Part shown: piece after piece, positions 53,040 through 61,791 of the stretch
Layout: each line of letters starts with the position of its first letter
How positions within the stretch are numbered: the first letter of the stretch is position 1
Source: Bacillota bacterium
GTDB lineage: Bacteria > Bacillota > Clostridia > Christensenellales > SZUA-584
Length of the DNA stretch: 64,000 nt
Direction: 5' to 3'
Assembly: GCA_023408075.1 (NCBI GenBank)
Contig: JAEYKW010000008.1
Span: 62,001-126,000 of the forward strand
The notes under the pieces: generated by a model
The model's database searches: none
What the model saw: the letters and a program-made list of their open reading frames with translations, nothing else
Told to the model about the DNA's origin: nothing
Position numbers and translations under genes: made by a program

Positions 53040-54376
53040 GTGAGAAAAGGGCACTGGATATATACAATCATAATGGCAGCGCTGGTGCTGGCCTTGCTGC
53101 TCATGTCCTGTCAGCAGACACCCGAAAAAACACCTGTTATCGGAAAAGCTGTGGACTATTTAGAGAATGTCGAAGAAACGCCATTCCAGCCCTATGAAGC
53201 ACCGCTAAATATTAGTGAGTCCGAAGAAATAAGCGGGTTAAGCTTGAAAATCGATGCTGAGGTCACTGTTCCCGTTACTGACGGGTATAGCGTCATGGAA
53301 ATATCAAAGCAAGTCTTTGATGTCAATATCTATAAGGAAATCATGAACTATTTTCATCCAGATGAGCCATGGGTTAAAGAGCCGATTTTAACAAAGGATG
53401 AGATTATTCAAAGAATAGCCTATTATCAAGCAAATTCAGATGTTGAAAGTCCAGAATATAAGGACGCCATTAAAGCGCTTCAAGATCAATTGGAGGACGC
53501 ACCAGAAGCTGCCGAATACAAGCCGTTTTCATTTGATGAAATCAGTGATGAAGGTGATATCTATGCCTATTGCAAGAATAAAGATGATGATACATATTCA
53601 GTTTTTTTAGGTAAAATGAACAGCAACCACTATCAATATCAAAGAATTTCTGACGAATATTGGCTTCCTGAAGAGGGTGCAGAAACAGATCAGCAAAAGA
53701 ATGATTTTTTAAATATGATGCCAAGCATTTCAGTGGAAGAGGCGCAAAAAAAGCTGAACAAGCTTTGCGCAACTTAAATGACGATCCAACGATGCTGCTG
53801 TCTTATCACTCAAAATCGATCAGCTATAAGAATGATCAAGCAACATCAGTAGGGTGGGAATTCTGTTATACGCGGGATTGTAATGGGTTGCAAGCTTCAT
53901 ATGTTGGGAACTGGGACATATGGAAAGGCAGCCCTGCTCCTGTTAACACAGCGCCATGGGAACAAGAGTGTACGTTTATCATTGTAGATGATAAAGGAAT
54001 CGCGGTATATGACAGCCGCGGCGCGGGCAAGCAGAATAAAGTTCTATACAACAACGTTGAATTATTGCCTTTTGTTGATATTCTTGAACGGATTAAACAA
54101 CAATTGGTTTACAATCATGCCTATCATGTAGAGTCAGTTGAAGAGGCTTCAGTTGTTGTCAATGGAATAAAACTGGGAAGCTCTCTTATTAATGTAAAAG
54201 ATCATCCGGATGTGGGCAGACTCATTCCTTCGTGGGATGTTGCTTATGACTACTATGAAAGACTTGTTGGTGAAAAAGAGCCTTTTGTTTTTCATTGTCA
54301 CGTTTATTTGAACGCCATTGACGGAAGCTACATTGAACCGCGTGCGACGGGTGCTCAAGTGATGCCAAATGGCTAA
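53040..54376 (+). pseudogene. lipoprotein, paralogue 2, frameshifted in an A-tract
   Basis: Two consecutive open frames together make one full paralogue. The first starts at GTG 53040 (AAAGGAG upstream; lipobox LLMSC, Cys24) and stops at 53777. The second frame runs to 54376. The break lies in seven A residues at 53746-53752: adding one A gives the continuous reading EEAQKKAEQALRNLNDD, which matches the helix pair of the sister proteins. The C-terminal part has the family closing phrases (IPSWDVAYDYY, NAIDGSYIEP). It may be a true pseudogene, a phase-variable gene, or a homopolymer sequencing error. Confidence 0.8.
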
Positions 54377-54417
54377 TTATAGAATCTGTGATCTCAACGA
54401 TTTTTAAATGTTCTATA

Positions 54418-54446
54418 GCACTTTCGGGTGTTTCATCCGTCTTATG
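54418..54446 (+). promoter_or_regulatory. ECF-sigma-type promoter element, copy 2
   Basis: GCACTTT at 54418, CGTCTTAT from 54438, same 20-nt offset, then a leader and TAAGGAG. Confidence 0.6.
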
Positions 54447-54467
54447 CGCAAACACTAAGGAGAATCT

Positions 54468-55853
54468 ATGAGAAAAGGACGCAGGATATATACAATCATA
54501 ATGGCAGCGCTGGCGCTGGCTTTGCTGCTCACCGCCTGCCAGCCAACGCCCGAAATCGCGCCGGTGCAGAATAAAGGCGACAGCTTGATTGATATGATAT
54601 CAGGTGATTACGATTTTACGCCGGAAAACGCCGCTGCGCTGAATGGCCAAACATGGAGTGAGCAGGTATTTGAGCAGGATGATATCACTGTGTCGGTGGA
54701 TGCTCAAATCATCACGCAGGATGTAAAAGCCTATCCTGCCATTCGAACGAAGGAAGATAAAGAAAGATTTATGAAGGGCGCATACTTAAAGAACATGATC
54801 GATTATTTTTTTGCCGGGGATCAGCTCTACTATCGTAAAATGGACCCCGCTAAAAAAGAAGCCGCCATCAGGACATTTTGGTTTCAGCAGTTCCTATCGT
54901 CCGGTACCGTTCCCGAAGAGGAGCTTGATGACGCGAATCAAAAGCTTGAATATTATCAGAAATTACTCGCATCGGCATCCGATGACATTCCTTTCGATAT
55001 TAAGGAAGACCCTTGCGGTGAGAAGCATATGATTGATACAGGGATCGATAATCTTGTTGCGCTTGTTTCGTATCCTTCCGATGGAATTTCGTTTGTTGAG
55101 ATGGGAAATAACCATTTGGTATTTATCAAACAAACATCTATATACAATAATTATGAATATGAAGTCGGGCTCGATTCATTGAACGACGCGCCCGAGAGCA
55201 TTGATATGGATGCGCAAACCGCGCTTCAAATCGCTGAGGATTCTGTGAATACCGTCGCAAAAGGAGATAGCATGAAACTGGTGCGCATAGCCACCATTTG
55301 CAGAGTGCCCGAAACGATGCCTGAGGCCACAGAAATGCAAAAGCTTAATCCGGATGGCCTTGTTTTCTATTTCATGAGAAGCTATCAAGACGCAAAGCCA
55401 ACATATACCACTATATCGGATTTTCAGTTTAATCTTAATGGATCAGATCCACAGTATCGCCAGAAAACGCATCCAGAGTACATCAGAGTGATCGTCTACC
55501 ATACAAATATTGTTGATTGGATGTGGTTAGCCCCTGATATCACAGGTGAGGTGATATCGGATGACGTGCCATTGATGCCCTTTGAGCAAGTAAAAGATAT
55601 CTTCAAACAACAGGTTAAAAACTATTATGCAGCCTGTTCGTATGACGGTACAGTTGAAATACATATCGATAAAATTGCACTGGGCCTTATGAAGATAAGC
55701 GAAAAAGATAGCGACGATGATTGCCTGATCATTCCTGTTTGGGACTTTATCGGTACTGAACACACAATATTTTACGGTTATGATGATGACAGCGATGAAG
55801 ATCATACGTATCTGACAATTAACGCGATTGACGGAACCATCATCGATAGGTGA
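54468..55853 (+). CDS. lipoprotein, paralogue 3 (DUF6034-like)
   Basis: A 461-residue lipoprotein, lipobox LLTAC (Cys24), then QPTPEIAPVQNKGDS. Full-length: beta domain with ITVSVDAQII (about 65-85), helical segment (about 95-165), helix pair MDAQTALQIAEDSVNTV (about 245), and closing IPVWDFIGTE with NAIDGTIID. The signal peptide and leader are nearly identical to those of paralogues 2 and 4, showing recent tandem duplication. The gene is preceded by promoter copy 2. Function unknown; probably a surface-exposed sensor or binding protein. Confidence 0.78.
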   Translation: MRKGRRIYTIIMAALALALLLTACQPTPEIAPVQNKGDSLIDMISGDYDFTPENAAALNGQTWSEQVFEQDDITVSVDAQIITQDVKAYPAIRTKEDKERFMKGAYLKNMIDYFFAGDQLYYRKMDPAKKEAAIRTFWFQQFLSSGTVPEEELDDANQKLEYYQKLLASASDDIPFDIKEDPCGEKHMIDTGIDNLVALVSYPSDGISFVEMGNNHLVFIKQTSIYNNYEYEVGLDSLNDAPESIDMDAQTALQIAEDSVNTVAKGDSMKLVRIATICRVPETMPEATEMQKLNPDGLVFYFMRSYQDAKPTYTTISDFQFNLNGSDPQYRQKTHPEYIRVIVYHTNIVDWMWLAPDITGEVISDDVPLMPFEQVKDIFKQQVKNYYAACSYDGTVEIHIDKIALGLMKISEKDSDDDCLIIPVWDFIGTEHTIFYGYDDDSDEDHTYLTINAIDGTIIDR

Positions 55854-55872
55854 GCTGGCTACTGATGCAGTT

Positions 55873-55901
55873 GCACTCTCGGGCGTCTCGTCCGTCTTAT
55901 A
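55873..55901 (+). promoter_or_regulatory. ECF-sigma-type promoter element, copy 3
   Basis: GCACTCT at 55873, CGTCTTATA from 55893, same 20-nt offset, then TAAGGAG. Confidence 0.6.
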
Positions 55902-55922
55902 TGTAAACACTAAGGAGATTCT

Positions 55923-56240
55923 ATGAGAAATGGGCACTGGGTAAATACAATCATAATGGCAGCATTGGTACTGGTGTTGCTGTTCACGGCCTGCCAGCCC
56001 ACGCCTGAAACGCAAGCTGTCATAAACAGAATCGACAGCCCGCTGGACGAGCTTGTTTTGGAAAAAGCGGACCCGAACGAAACGTGGCCGCCGCCCGAAG
56101 CAATTGTCTGGAACGAGACAAAGACCGTGGATATTGACAGTGAGATGTTCGACGAATACACCGTTACTGTCAGCATAGACGCTGAGACGCCGGATGACCC
56201 CGGAAAGGTGCCGGTGGTTATTATTGAACCAACATGGTAA
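55923..56240 (+). pseudogene. lipoprotein, paralogue 4, truncated after N-terminal domain
   Basis: A 105-residue N-terminal fragment: lipobox LFTAC (Cys24), QPTPETQAVINR, and the first beta domain up to VVIIEP, where full-length relatives continue with a helical domain. It stops at TAA within six codons of that point, and no further homology is seen before the next gene. It could still be made as a short lipoprotein, since its promoter, ribosome site and frame are intact. Confidence 0.65.
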
Positions 56241-56333
56241 AATAGGGATAAATTTGAGAACATAAGGACGGATTTAAAGCTTAAGCCTGCATGGTATTTA
56301 TCTGCATAGCCGGCCTTAAAAAAGGAGCGACTT

Positions 56334-57731
56334 ATGAGGAATCTCAAACAAACCCTTGTGTGCCTGATAGCGGTTGTATTCATAATGGGGATGGCAGCCT
56401 GCCAGCCGACACCGCAAACCGAAGCCGTTGTCGGCAAGGGCGGCGGCGCTCTGGAGGAGCAAGTTCTGGAGTCCGCTCAGACCACCGGTGAAGAGCCCCC
56501 CAAGGCAGACAACAGAATCGTCTGGAGCGAGAGCAGGACGGTCAATTTCGAAGACCAGGGCGATTATACCGTTGCAATCAACATGGACATAGAGGCTCCC
56601 GAAATGCCTCAGAATGTGCCGGTATATCTGATCGAGCCCCAAGAATTCAGCATTGATTCTATGAAAAGGGTTGCTGAATATCTGATGCCGGGCGAGATAT
56701 TCGACGGCAAGGAATCAAAAGAGGATGTTGAAAAGGAGCTGCTTGACTTTGAGAAGGATGTCAGCGCCCACACCATCCTTCAAGGCTATGAAGAACAGGC
56801 GGATGGCTACCGAGAATTTATGAATACAAGATACGAAAAAGCCGCAGACAGCAATAGCGAAGCCAATTTCGAATACAACGACAAGGAATTTGGCGAGCGG
56901 CTGTTGCATTTGAAAAGCTATACGGACGACAACAGCATATTGGAGCTTTTTTCCAACGCGATTTCGGATACGGCGCTTATCGACCATTTTTCGTTCCGCA
57001 ATAACCGGTTCAACAGATCATTTCGGTATTTAAGCGAAATGACGGGTGAAAAAACGCAGCCGAAAGATTTAAAGATCACATATGATGAAGCTCTCGCCGC
57101 TGCAAGCGACGCGATGACAACCATGTTTGAGGAGCCTTTCGCAATGGCGCACTCAGATGTGATCGACCTGATCAACCACCAGGAATATCTGTGGCATGAC
57201 GGTGTGGAAACCAGTGTGGGGCAGGCATACGTATTCTATTTCGTGCGCTCATACGACGGCATTCCGTCGTTGTTTATTGACAGTGCACCCATCGTGAGTA
57301 CGGATTCGACGGAGTATGCGGCACCTTACGCGCGGGAGGGTGTGCTGGTGGCGGTGGATGACAGCGGCATTGCGGACATGTGGTACGACAGCTACAGCAA
57401 GACAGTCGAAAAAATAAACGATAATGTGGGCCTGATGCCCTTTGATCAGGTGCTGGAGCGTTTTAAAGACGGCATTTTCTATCACAGCCTCTGGGGGTTT
57501 CCCGGTACGACCGTGGATATCAGCATCACAGGCGTTGAGTTCGGTATGGTTCGGGAGCCGGTGAAGGATAATCCCGATCAATACATGATGGTGCCCGCTT
57601 GGAACTTTATCGGAAACCTTGGGACATCAGAGCTGCCTGACGGAGCCAATGACGGAAAGAGCATGCTTACGCTGAGCGCGATAGACGGCAGCATTGTCAC
57701 CAACTATGAGGAAATGGTTGATCCAAAGTGA
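56334..57731 (+). CDS. lipoprotein, paralogue 5 (DUF6034-like)
   Basis: A 465-residue lipoprotein, lipobox GMAAC (Cys23), QPTPQTEAVVGKG. The first domain includes YTVAINMDIEAPEMPQ and VYLIEPQEF, close to truncated paralogue 4. The central helical domain carries many acidic residues. The helix pair ITYDEALAAASDAMTTM is near residue 245. It closes with VPAWNFIGN and SAIDGSIV. AAAGGAG precedes the ATG. No promoter copy of its own is visible, so it may be read through from copy 3. GC is higher than in paralogues 1-3. Confidence 0.78.
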   Translation: MRNLKQTLVCLIAVVFIMGMAACQPTPQTEAVVGKGGGALEEQVLESAQTTGEEPPKADNRIVWSESRTVNFEDQGDYTVAINMDIEAPEMPQNVPVYLIEPQEFSIDSMKRVAEYLMPGEIFDGKESKEDVEKELLDFEKDVSAHTILQGYEEQADGYREFMNTRYEKAADSNSEANFEYNDKEFGERLLHLKSYTDDNSILELFSNAISDTALIDHFSFRNNRFNRSFRYLSEMTGEKTQPKDLKITYDEALAAASDAMTTMFEEPFAMAHSDVIDLINHQEYLWHDGVETSVGQAYVFYFVRSYDGIPSLFIDSAPIVSTDSTEYAAPYAREGVLVAVDDSGIADMWYDSYSKTVEKINDNVGLMPFDQVLERFKDGIFYHSLWGFPGTTVDISITGVEFGMVREPVKDNPDQYMMVPAWNFIGNLGTSELPDGANDGKSMLTLSAIDGSIVTNYEEMVDPK

Positions 57732-57879
57732 GATTTCATATGTGTGGCATCATTTGGCATGAGGGTTGTAAATAAAACGTAAAAAGCGCCCGCGATCGTA
57801 TATGAATCTTGACAGAATGCAATCTGTCGTATAAGCTAAAGATAACGTGGGATATAACGGAAATATTGATACAGCCGTA

Positions 57880-57908
57880 GCACTTTTGGGCGTTACATCC
57901 GTCTTATA
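57880..57908 (+). promoter_or_regulatory. ECF-sigma-type promoter element, copy 4
   Basis: GCACTTT at 57880, CGTCTTATA from 57900, same 20-nt offset. This copy precedes the ABC permease operon instead of a lipoprotein, tying the exporter to the lipoprotein genes. Confidence 0.6.
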
Positions 57909-57948
57909 TAGGAGCTTAAAGTTACAGCAGATAACTTGGAGGCATTGC

Positions 57949-58725
57949 TTGAAAAAATACAACTCAGACATAAGCCGCGCGCTATCCTCATGGGGCTTTT
58001 ACGCGGGTATTGCAGGCATGGTGCTTGCCATCATCATCGGCGCGGCGGGAGACATCGTGCCGATGCTTGAAAACGGCGCAAAAGAGGGGCTTTTTAACGG
58101 TTTTCACGCGCAAACGCTGCTAACCGCGCTCTCGTCGGATGTGATGCTGCTCTGCGTGCCGATACTTGCGGCGCTGCCGTATACCTCGGCGTTCGTGGAC
58201 GATATGAAGAGCGGTTATTTGAAGGAATATCTGCCGCGCTCGGGCCGCCGGCGCTATATCACCGGCAAGGTGGCAGCGACGGCTGTTTCGGGCGCGCTTG
58301 TGATGTTCATCGGCGTCATCATCGCGTACATACTGTTTGCACTCATATTCACGCCGATGGAGCAAAAGCCCGACGAAAACATGACGCAGATGATGCAGCC
58401 GCATTTCTTTGCTGACATTTTGGGACGGGCCTTTGTTTTTGCGCTGTGCGGTGCGCTCTGGTCGCTCGTCGGCGCGATGTTGGCCGCCGTCACAATGAGC
58501 AAATACATGGCGTATGCTTCGCCTTTTATCATCTATTACGTGCTCGTGATACTCTCCGAGCGTTACATCAAGGACGTGTATGTGCTGAACCCGAAGCAAT
58601 GGCTCAGTGCCGGGGAGCTGTGGCCCGGCGGTATCTGGGGCGTTTCGCTGCTTGTTGCGCAGCTCGCGGCCATCGTCGCAATCGGGTACGGGATACGTGT
58701 TTCAAGGAGGCTCGGCGATGCATAG
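57949..58725 (+). CDS. ABC-2-type permease subunit 1
   Basis: A 258-residue membrane protein with six hydrophobic segments, including LSSWGFYAGIAGMVLAIIIG at the N-terminus, and a cytoplasmic YLKEYLPRSGRRRYITGK stretch typical of ABC-2 permeases that meet the ATPase. The start is TTG 57949 with TTGGAGG 6 nt upstream, downstream of promoter copy 4. It overlaps the second permease gene by 8 bp. Substrate unknown; peptide or lipid export is typical of the family. Confidence 0.8.
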   Translation: MKKYNSDISRALSSWGFYAGIAGMVLAIIIGAAGDIVPMLENGAKEGLFNGFHAQTLLTALSSDVMLLCVPILAALPYTSAFVDDMKSGYLKEYLPRSGRRRYITGKVAATAVSGALVMFIGVIIAYILFALIFTPMEQKPDENMTQMMQPHFFADILGRAFVFALCGALWSLVGAMLAAVTMSKYMAYASPFIIYYVLVILSERYIKDVYVLNPKQWLSAGELWPGGIWGVSLLVAQLAAIVAIGYGIRVSRRLGDA

Positions 58726-59611
58726 GCTCACACAGGTATGGACGGTCACCGTCTACAACTTCCGCGGATGGCGCAAGAACCCGCGCATATTCATCACATT
58801 TGCGCTCGCATTCATACTCTGCTTTTTGCTGTCCGACAAGGCTGTAAAATTTTCGCTTGAATATAAGACGACGATGCAGCTTGTTGAGGCGTTCGTCTGG
58901 ACATTCGGCGATTCGAACTCGATACTATTAGCGTCGCTGCTGCTCGTGCTGCTGTTTGCGGACATGCCGTTTTTAGGCGCGGGTGTGCCTTATTACCTGT
59001 CGCGCATACGGCGCAGCACATGGCTGTGGGGGCAGATACTCTATATTTGTGTCGCGACGGCGATTTATATGCTGTTCGTGCTTGTGTCCACCTCGCTTGT
59101 CTGCATGGGGCAAAGCTTCATCGGCAACATGTGGAGCGAGACGGCGGCTATCCTCGGGTATTCGGGGGCAGGCAAAGCCGTGGCGCTGCCCGCGCTTGTC
59201 AAAACGCTCGAGATGTCCACCCCGTACGAATGCATGGGCACGATATTCCTGCTCATGCTGCTCTATACGCTGCTGATGGTATCGATCATGCTCGTGGTCA
59301 ATGTGCGGCGCGGCCAGTTCTGGGGCGTTGCGAGCGTGTTCATATTCAGCCTGTACGGATTCTTATTGAATCCGCAGACGTTCAACGCGTTTATGCATCT
59401 TGATCAGGAGCAGATGTACATCGCGAACCTCTGGGCGGCGTGGCTCTCGCCGCTGCAGCACGCGACGTATCACATGCACAACTTCGGGTACGATCTGCTG
59501 CCGCGGCTCTGGATGACGTATGCGATATTCGGCGTACTGATCATCGTGTGTTTCTTCTTCGCGCTGCGCGCGATGCGCAAGTACAACTTCAACTTCAGCG
59601 GCACCGACTAG
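58718..59611 (+). CDS. ABC-2-type permease subunit 2
   Basis: A 297-residue membrane protein with about six helices, starting MHRLTQVWTVTVYNFRGWRK. A conserved segment YYLSRIRRSTWLWGQ parallels the coupling segment of subunit 1. AAGGAGG lies 7 nt before ATG 58718. With subunit 1 and the ATPase at 59937 it forms a complete exporter, though 325 bp with a repeat separate it from the ATPase gene. Confidence 0.8.
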   Translation: MHRLTQVWTVTVYNFRGWRKNPRIFITFALAFILCFLLSDKAVKFSLEYKTTMQLVEAFVWTFGDSNSILLASLLLVLLFADMPFLGAGVPYYLSRIRRSTWLWGQILYICVATAIYMLFVLVSTSLVCMGQSFIGNMWSETAAILGYSGAGKAVALPALVKTLEMSTPYECMGTIFLLMLLYTLLMVSIMLVVNVRRGQFWGVASVFIFSLYGFLLNPQTFNAFMHLDQEQMYIANLWAAWLSPLQHATYHMHNFGYDLLPRLWMTYAIFGVLIIVCFFFALRAMRKYNFNFSGTD

Positions 59612-59719
59612 AATCATTGAAATTGGATATAAAGAATAAATGTACAGGAGGGAACCGATTAAGAATCTGAATTGAGAATTTAAAACTGAAATATTCGTAA
59701 CAAACCTCGCCTTATCATG

Positions 59720-59765
59720 GCCCCCTCTGAGGAGGGGGCTGTCACCGATAGGTGACTGGGGGAGA
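59720..59765. repeat. interspersed two-hairpin repeat
   Basis: CCCCCTC-TGAG-GAGGGGG (59721-59738) next to GTCACC-GATA-GGTGAC (59741-59756) and a G-rich tail. The second hairpin recurs at 20921. It sits inside the exporter operon. The rest of 59612-59936 is non-coding, with a weak GCCCTC/GAGGGAG pairing at 59820-59855. Confidence 0.6.
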
Positions 59766-59936
59766 GAAATTTGTTTAAAATCGGTTATGCGTTTTGGCAG
59801 TTCGTGCCACTTTTCGGGCCGCCCTCTCGGAATAGTTATCTGAGGGAGTTAGCAGACATGAGATTTATATCAAGTGTCCGATGGAGGGTGTTGCCTAATG
59901 CGAAGATAATTCTTAATTCTTCACTCTTAATCGTTC

Positions 59937-60590
59937 ATGAGTCAGATGGATGTAGCAATCAGCGTACAGCATGTATTCAAAGATTTTAAAGGCGAGCAGG
60001 TGCTAAACGATGTGCACCACGACTTTGAGGAAGGCAAGATTCACGGCATCGTGGGCAACAACGGCAGCGGCAAAACGGTGCTGATGAAATGCATCTGCGG
60101 CTTTCTGTTCCCGACGAGCGGCAAGATATTCGTGGACTACGAGCAGGTGGGCAAGGATATGGACTTCCCAGAGGACTTAGGGCTCATCATCGAGACGCCG
60201 GGGTTTTTGCCGCAGTACAGCGGCATGAAGAACCTCGAGATCCTCGCGTCGCTCAAGAATAAGATCGGGCGCAAGCAAATTGCCGATACGATACGGCGCG
60301 TCGGGCTCGATCCGTCTATGAAAAAGCCGGTCGGCAAATTTTCGCTCGGTATGCGCCAGCGGCTTGGCATCGCGCAGGCGATTATGGAATCGCCGTCGCT
60401 GCTGATACTCGACGAGCCGTTAAACGGCCTTGACAAGCACGGTGTGCAGGAGATGCGCAACCTGATTAAGGGGCTTCGGGACGAAGGCCGCACGATACTG
60501 CTCGCGAGCCACAACGCGCAGGATATTGAGGAGCTTTGCGACACCGTCTGCGAGATGGACGCGGGTGTGCTGACGGTATTGAGGGATTAA
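59937..60590 (+). CDS. ABC transporter ATP-binding protein
   Basis: A 217-residue ATPase: Walker A GNNGSGKT near residue 40, signature FSLGMRQRL near 138, Walker B LLILDEP near 157, and the switch histidine in LLASHN. It powers the two permeases upstream. No strong ribosome site precedes ATG 59937 (or the in-frame ATG at 59946), which is unusual for this window and may reflect insertion of repeat DNA in the operon. Confidence 0.9.
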   Translation: MSQMDVAISVQHVFKDFKGEQVLNDVHHDFEEGKIHGIVGNNGSGKTVLMKCICGFLFPTSGKIFVDYEQVGKDMDFPEDLGLIIETPGFLPQYSGMKNLEILASLKNKIGRKQIADTIRRVGLDPSMKKPVGKFSLGMRQRLGIAQAIMESPSLLILDEPLNGLDKHGVQEMRNLIKGLRDEGRTILLASHNAQDIEELCDTVCEMDAGVLTVLRD

Positions 60591-60708
60591 GGACAATCCT
60601 CCGTCACGCTGCGCGTGCCACCTCCTTTCAAAAGGAGGCTTTCGTTCGGGGATTGTGTGAATAGGCTCCTTTGAAAAGGAGCTGTCAGCGTAAGCTGCTG
60701 AGGATTGA
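60591..60708. repeat. pair of inverted interspersed repeats
   Basis: Two copies of one element in opposite orientation. Copy A (60591-60640) contains CACGC-TGC-GCGTG and CCTCCTTT/AAAGGAGG. Copy B (60664-60708) contains GCTCCTTT/AAAGGAGC, GTCAGCG and GAGGATTG. Such palindromic units are common between genes in clostridial genomes. Confidence 0.65.
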
Positions 60709-60757
60709 TTTGGAGCGGTGGGACATGAAGCCCACGCTGCGTGTGACATCCACGAAC

Positions 60758-60806
60758 TGTAGGGAATCGTCGCTTGTGCCCCGAAGGGGTATGACCGTCC
60801 CCTACA
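60758..60806. repeat. interspersed repeat with 7-bp terminal inverted repeats
   Basis: TGTAGGG (60758-60764) and CCCTACA (60800-60806) bound a 49-bp element with an inner CCCC-GAA-GGGG hairpin. It looks like a miniature mobile or REP-like unit. Confidence 0.55.
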
Positions 60807-60821
60807 AAATAAAAGCGTGCT

Positions 60822-60840
60822 GCCTCCTTTTGAAGGAGGC
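60822..60840. repeat. short palindrome, also at 60982
   Basis: GCCTCCTTTTGAAGGAGGC, repeated almost exactly at 60982-60999. Confidence 0.6.
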
Positions 60841-60864
60841 TCAGCTCGATGAAAAACCCCTGTC

Positions 60865-60957
60865 TGTCATGCTGAGGAGCGAAGCGACGTGAGCATCCCA
60901 TAGTAAAACGCTTTAGACATGGGATTCCTCAATCGCTTACGCTCAATCGGAATGACA
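60865..60957. repeat. 93-bp interspersed inverted-repeat element
   Basis: It begins TGTCATGCTGAGGAGCGAAG and ends with the imperfect complement (CGCTTACGCTC, then AATGACA), so it folds back along its length. It resembles the TGTCATTCTGAGGAGCG-type repeats scattered in many Firmicutes genomes. Confidence 0.6.
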
Positions 60958-60981
60958 ATTGAAACTTTGTCAGCAGCCTGT

Positions 60982-60999
60982 GCCTCCTTTTGAAGGAGG
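60982..60999. repeat. short palindrome, second copy
   Basis: GCCTCCTTTTGAAGGAGG, matching 60822-60839. A further GGGGCGG/CCCGCCC hairpin (61020-61042) comes just before the next gene. Confidence 0.6.
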
Positions 61000-61064
61000 T
61001 TAAATAGATTCGAAACGTAGGGGCGGTTTTAATGCCCGCCCGTGAAGATAAACAGGAGACGAAT

Positions 61065-61745
61065 ATGGACGATGCCATCATCCGGGTTAAAAATCTGACC
61101 AAGATATACAAAACGCAGGACACGCGCGTGAAGGCAGTCAACAGCGTGAGCCTTGACATCGCTCCAGGCGAAACGTGCGCCATCGTGGGGACATCGGGCA
61201 GCGGCAAATCGACGCTATTAAGTCTCATTGCGGGGCTCGAACGCCCGACTGCAGGCCACATCCTGATCGGAAGCCGCTCGATTCACGCGATGACTGAAAG
61301 CGATCTGGTGGATTTCCGGCTGCGCAATATTGGCTTTGTGTTTCAAAGCTACAATCTGTTTGAGACGATGACGGCCGAAGAAAACGCGGCGTTCGTGCTC
61401 GCCGCCAAGGGCTATTCAAGAGCCAAACGGCTGTCAATGGCGCGCGATATGCTCGGCAGCATGGGGCTTGGTCAGCATTTGAGGCATAAGCCGATGCAGC
61501 TTTCGGGCGGCCAGCAGCAGCGCGTTGCCATTGCGCGGGCGCTCGTCGCGGCCCCGAAGATTCTGTTTGCGGACGAGCCGACGGGCAACCTTGACAGCCA
61601 CACCGCGCAGGAGATTATGGAGCTGCTGCGTGAATCCGTGCGGCGGGACAAAACCACGCTGCTGTTCGTCACGCATGACATGGAGAAGGCCGCATTCGCG
61701 GACAGGGTGATACATATCAGCGATGGGGAAATCGTCGGCAGTTAA
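61065..61745 (+). CDS. MacB/LolD-type ABC transporter ATP-binding protein
   Basis: A 226-residue ATPase: Walker A GTSGSGKST near residue 43, Q-loop FVFQSYNL, signature LSGGQQQRVAIARAL, Walker B ILFADEPTGNLD, switch THD. The TGNLDS phrase marks the FtsE/LolD/MacB class, which works with FtsX-like permeases. AGGAG precedes ATG 61065. It is first in an operon with a secreted anchor protein and a MacB-like permease. Confidence 0.92.
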   Translation: MDDAIIRVKNLTKIYKTQDTRVKAVNSVSLDIAPGETCAIVGTSGSGKSTLLSLIAGLERPTAGHILIGSRSIHAMTESDLVDFRLRNIGFVFQSYNLFETMTAEENAAFVLAAKGYSRAKRLSMARDMLGSMGLGQHLRHKPMQLSGGQQQRVAIARALVAAPKILFADEPTGNLDSHTAQEIMELLRESVRRDKTTLLFVTHDMEKAAFADRVIHISDGEIVGS

Positions 61746-61791
61746 ATGGGAGTCTGAAGGAATTAAGAATTCGTTTTAGGAGAATAACACG

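Noticed and set aside
53765..54376. Independent gene starting at TTG 53765
   Set aside because: It begins mid-domain relative to its paralogues and lacks a signal peptide and ribosome site; better explained as the second half of a frameshifted gene.
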